Positions 6,173-7,466 of a stretch of DNA of 7,466 bases are shown piece after piece; position 1 is the stretch's first letter, and each line of letters opens with the position of its first letter. Made by a program: the position numbers and the translations under genes. The DNA lies in assembly GCA_027327845.1 (NCBI GenBank), contig DAHVYC010000025.1:1-7466 (forward strand), read 5' to 3'. The stretch comes from Candidatus Nomurabacteria bacterium (GTDB lineage: Bacteria; Patescibacteriota; Minisyncoccia; Phycocordibacterales; UBA9973). The notes beneath the pieces were generated by a model. It made no database searches, had not been told where the DNA came from, and saw only the letters and a program-made list of their open reading frames with translations.

Positions 6173-7047
6173 TGTTAGAAAACAGGAGGAAACACACCTT
6201 ATTCCTGGCGGTATTTTTGCTTTTAATTGCGGATTTTTTTCTTTTCTATTCCGACTGGCAGGATTCTCATCGAGGTTTTACTTTCGCTATGCTCAATGTC
6301 GGACAAGGAGATGCTCTTTTTATAGAGTCTCCGACCGGTTCAAAGCTTTTAGTGGATGGAGGGCCGAAAAAGAAAATTTTGGGAGAGCTTCCCCTGGTGA
6401 TGTCTCCTTTTGATAGAAATTTAGATGCGATACTTATAACCAATCCCGATCAAGATCATATCGCCGGTTTTCTCGATGTTCTCTCGAATTATAAAGTCGG
6501 GAGTTTGCTGGAACCGGGCACTCTCACCGACTCAAAAACATATTCCAGCTTGAAGGATGAGATAACTAATAAAAATATTCCCGACATTCTTCTTCGGAAG
6601 GGAATGAAGATAGATATGGGAGGTGGCACTTTTATCGATATTTTGTTTCCGGATCGTGATGTATCTTCTTGGGCGACAAATGATGGATCCACGGTCGCCC
6701 GTTTATCTTATGGGAAGACTTCCGTCATGCTTACCGGTGACGCTTCCATAAAAACGGAAAAGATAATTCTTGCGGAAAACAACGGAAACAATCTCCGAAG
6801 CAGTATTTTAAAAGTTGGACACCATGGTTCACGTTCCTCTTCCTCGCCTTTATTTGTAAGGGCCGTTTCTCCTTCTTTGGCTTTAATTTCTGACGGCAAA
6901 GACAATAAATATGGTCATCCGCATAAAGAAGTCCTGGATTTACTCCGTTCATCTGGGGCGGATATTTTAAGAACGGATCTATCCGGCACAATAATTTTAA
7001 AATGTGCTAGAATTGGATCATGCGAGATAAACAAGTTGAAAAATTGA
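6172..7047 (+). CDS. ComEC-type metallo-beta-lactamase domain protein, membrane-anchored
   Basis: Encodes, as a separate 291-residue protein, the domain that normally ends ComEC. Residues about 8-25 form one membrane helix after a basic start (ENRRKH), so the catalytic domain should face the exterior. The MBL fold follows: LNVGQGDALFIESP (about 41-54), LLVDGG, then NPDQDH (91-96), TGDAS with Asp190, VGHHGS (215-220) and YGHPH (247-251), all in ComEC order. The metal-binding motif normally begins with His (HPDxDH); here Asn91 takes its place, while Asp93, Asp95 and His96 remain. The likely role is to degrade or process one DNA strand during uptake by the channel encoded at 4044-5534, inferred from homology and context. 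An independent secreted hydrolase is an alternative. AGGAGG at 6183-6188 lies inside the gene and is not its ribosome-binding site. Its 3' end overlaps glyA by 28 bp. Confidence 0.9.
   Translation: MLENRRKHTLFLAVFLLLIADFFLFYSDWQDSHRGFTFAMLNVGQGDALFIESPTGSKLLVDGGPKKKILGELPLVMSPFDRNLDAILITNPDQDHIAGFLDVLSNYKVGSLLEPGTLTDSKTYSSLKDEITNKNIPDILLRKGMKIDMGGGTFIDILFPDRDVSSWATNDGSTVARLSYGKTSVMLTGDASIKTEKIILAENNGNNLRSSILKVGHHGSRSSSSPLFVRAVSPSLALISDGKDNKYGHPHKEVLDLLRSSGADILRTDLSGTIILKCARIGSCEINKLKN
7005..7013 (+). promoter_or_regulatory. Extended -10 promoter of glyA (leaderless type), inside the MBL gene
   Basis: TGCTAGAAT with 6 bases to the glyA ATG, identical to the nine bases before recJ. It lies within the last 15 codons of the upstream gene, so coding constraint there is shared with the promoter. 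Predicted transcription starts at the A of the ATG. Confidence 0.6.
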
Positions 7048-7466
7048 TTAAAAGCGAGGCTAAAAGACAGGCAGAAGGTCTTGAACTCATACCCTCGGAA
7101 AATTATGTTTCGGAAGATGTTCTCTTGGCTAATGGTTCGGTTTTTACCAACAAATATTCGGAGGGTTATCCAGGCAAGAGGTATTATGGAGGGCAGGATT
7201 TTACCGACCAAGTAGAACGCCTGGCTATAGAGCGCGCCTGTAAGCTTTTTAAATGTAAATTTGCCAATGTCCAACCGCATTCCGGCGCGCCGGCAAACCT
7301 GGCCGTTTATTCGGCTTTATTAAATCCTGGAGATACTGTGCTCGGTATGGATCTTTCTCATGGAGGACATCTGACTCACGGACATCCTATGACCTTGCCG
7401 GCGAAGATTTATAAATTTGTAACATATAAAATGAAGAATCCAGACACGGGTGAAATTGATTATGAT
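7020..7466 (+). CDS. glyA: Serine hydroxymethyltransferase, N-terminal part (runs off the window)
   Basis: PLP enzyme that interconverts serine and glycine while loading one-carbon units on tetrahydrofolate. The first 149 codons are present and the frame is open to the window edge; the catalytic lysine lies beyond it. Recognisable family segments are LIPSENYVS (23-31), TNKYSEGYPGKRYYGG (43-58), ANVQPHSG (82-89) and LSHGGHLTHGHP (112-123), where His114 should stack on the PLP ring. Two differences from E. coli GlyA: the Cys after YYGG is Gln59, and the phosphate-binding SGSQAN reads SGAPAN (88-93); similar S-P variants exist in eukaryotic SHMTs. The ATG at 7020 is 6 nt after an extended -10 and gives the standard N-terminus; no ribosome-binding site is seen. 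It overlaps the MBL gene by 28 bp in another frame. Confidence 0.95.
   Translation, partial: MRDKQVEKLIKSEAKRQAEGLELIPSENYVSEDVLLANGSVFTNKYSEGYPGKRYYGGQDFTDQVERLAIERACKLFKCKFANVQPHSGAPANLAVYSALLNPGDTVLGMDLSHGGHLTHGHPMTLPAKIYKFVTYKMKNPDTGEIDYD

Noticed and set aside
6183..6188. Perfect AGGAGG Shine-Dalgarno sequence
   Set aside because: It encodes Arg5-Arg6 of the MBL protein and no suitable start follows at the right distance; moving the start downstream would cut into the membrane helix.
6915..7280. Minus-strand open frame of 121 codons across the MBL/glyA junction
   Set aside because: It is antisense to clear SHMT motifs and to the MBL end, and its residue mix is unlike a real protein.
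1..7466. Alternative genetic code with UGA as glycine (Gracilibacteria/SR1)
   Set aside because: TGA ends rnhA, comEC-N and the MBL gene at the expected family lengths, so it is read as stop.
1..7466. CRISPR array, tRNA, rRNA, insertion sequence or phage genes
   Set aside because: No regularly spaced repeats, no tRNA-like cloverleaf, and no transposase, integrase or phage motifs were found on either strand.

Overview
The window looks like an AT-rich, compact chromosomal segment from a Candidate Phyla Radiation bacterium (Patescibacteria, most like Parcubacteria/Paceibacteria). This is inferred from the gene set and reduced spacing: a PGK with a shortened HLG-K loop, a short RecJ, a split ComEC, a divergent Fe/Mn superoxide dismutase, 2 bp or less between some genes, and almost no Shine-Dalgarno sequences. 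TGA is used as a real stop (rnhA, both comEC genes), so the UGA=Gly code of Gracilibacteria/SR1 does not apply. Taxonomy was not tested by any search.

Layout, left to right: a short 5' stretch with a three-arm inverted repeat; pgk (+); a HIT-family hydrolase (-), converging on pgk with a 2 bp gap; a 37 bp divergent promoter region; recJ (+); rnhA (+); the membrane-channel half of comEC (+); a superoxide dismutase gene (-), overlapping the comEC 3' end tail-to-tail by 17 bp; a 60 bp divergent promoter region; the metallo-beta-lactamase half of ComEC as a separate membrane-anchored protein (+); and the first 149 codons of glyA (+), overlapping the previous gene by 28 bp and running off the window.

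Functionally, recJ, rnhA, comEC-N and the MBL gene form a plausible nucleic-acid uptake and processing group: a ComEC channel for single-stranded DNA, a ComEC-type MBL nuclease domain, the 5'-3' single-strand exonuclease RecJ, and RNase HI. pgk and glyA are central metabolism (glycolysis; serine/glycine and one-carbon units). The SOD deals with superoxide.

The most striking non-gene signal is a repeated extended -10 promoter, TGNTARAAT-like, placed 5-7 nt before start codons on both strands (HIT, recJ, rnhA, MBL, glyA; weaker for comEC-N). Transcription from these would begin at or within a few bases of the ATG, giving leaderless mRNAs. The two divergent gaps hold back-to-back or physically overlapping copies of this motif. 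Exceptions are pgk, with a structured upstream region, and sod, with a leader of about 46 nt carrying a Fur/PerR-like palindrome.

The second signal is two apparent in-frame insertions in conserved enzymes: a GC-rich palindromic segment in pgk and a segment in recJ bounded by a 9 bp inverted repeat. Both look like palindromic elements tolerated inside proteins. No CRISPR array, tRNA, rRNA, transposase or convincing intrinsic terminator was seen.
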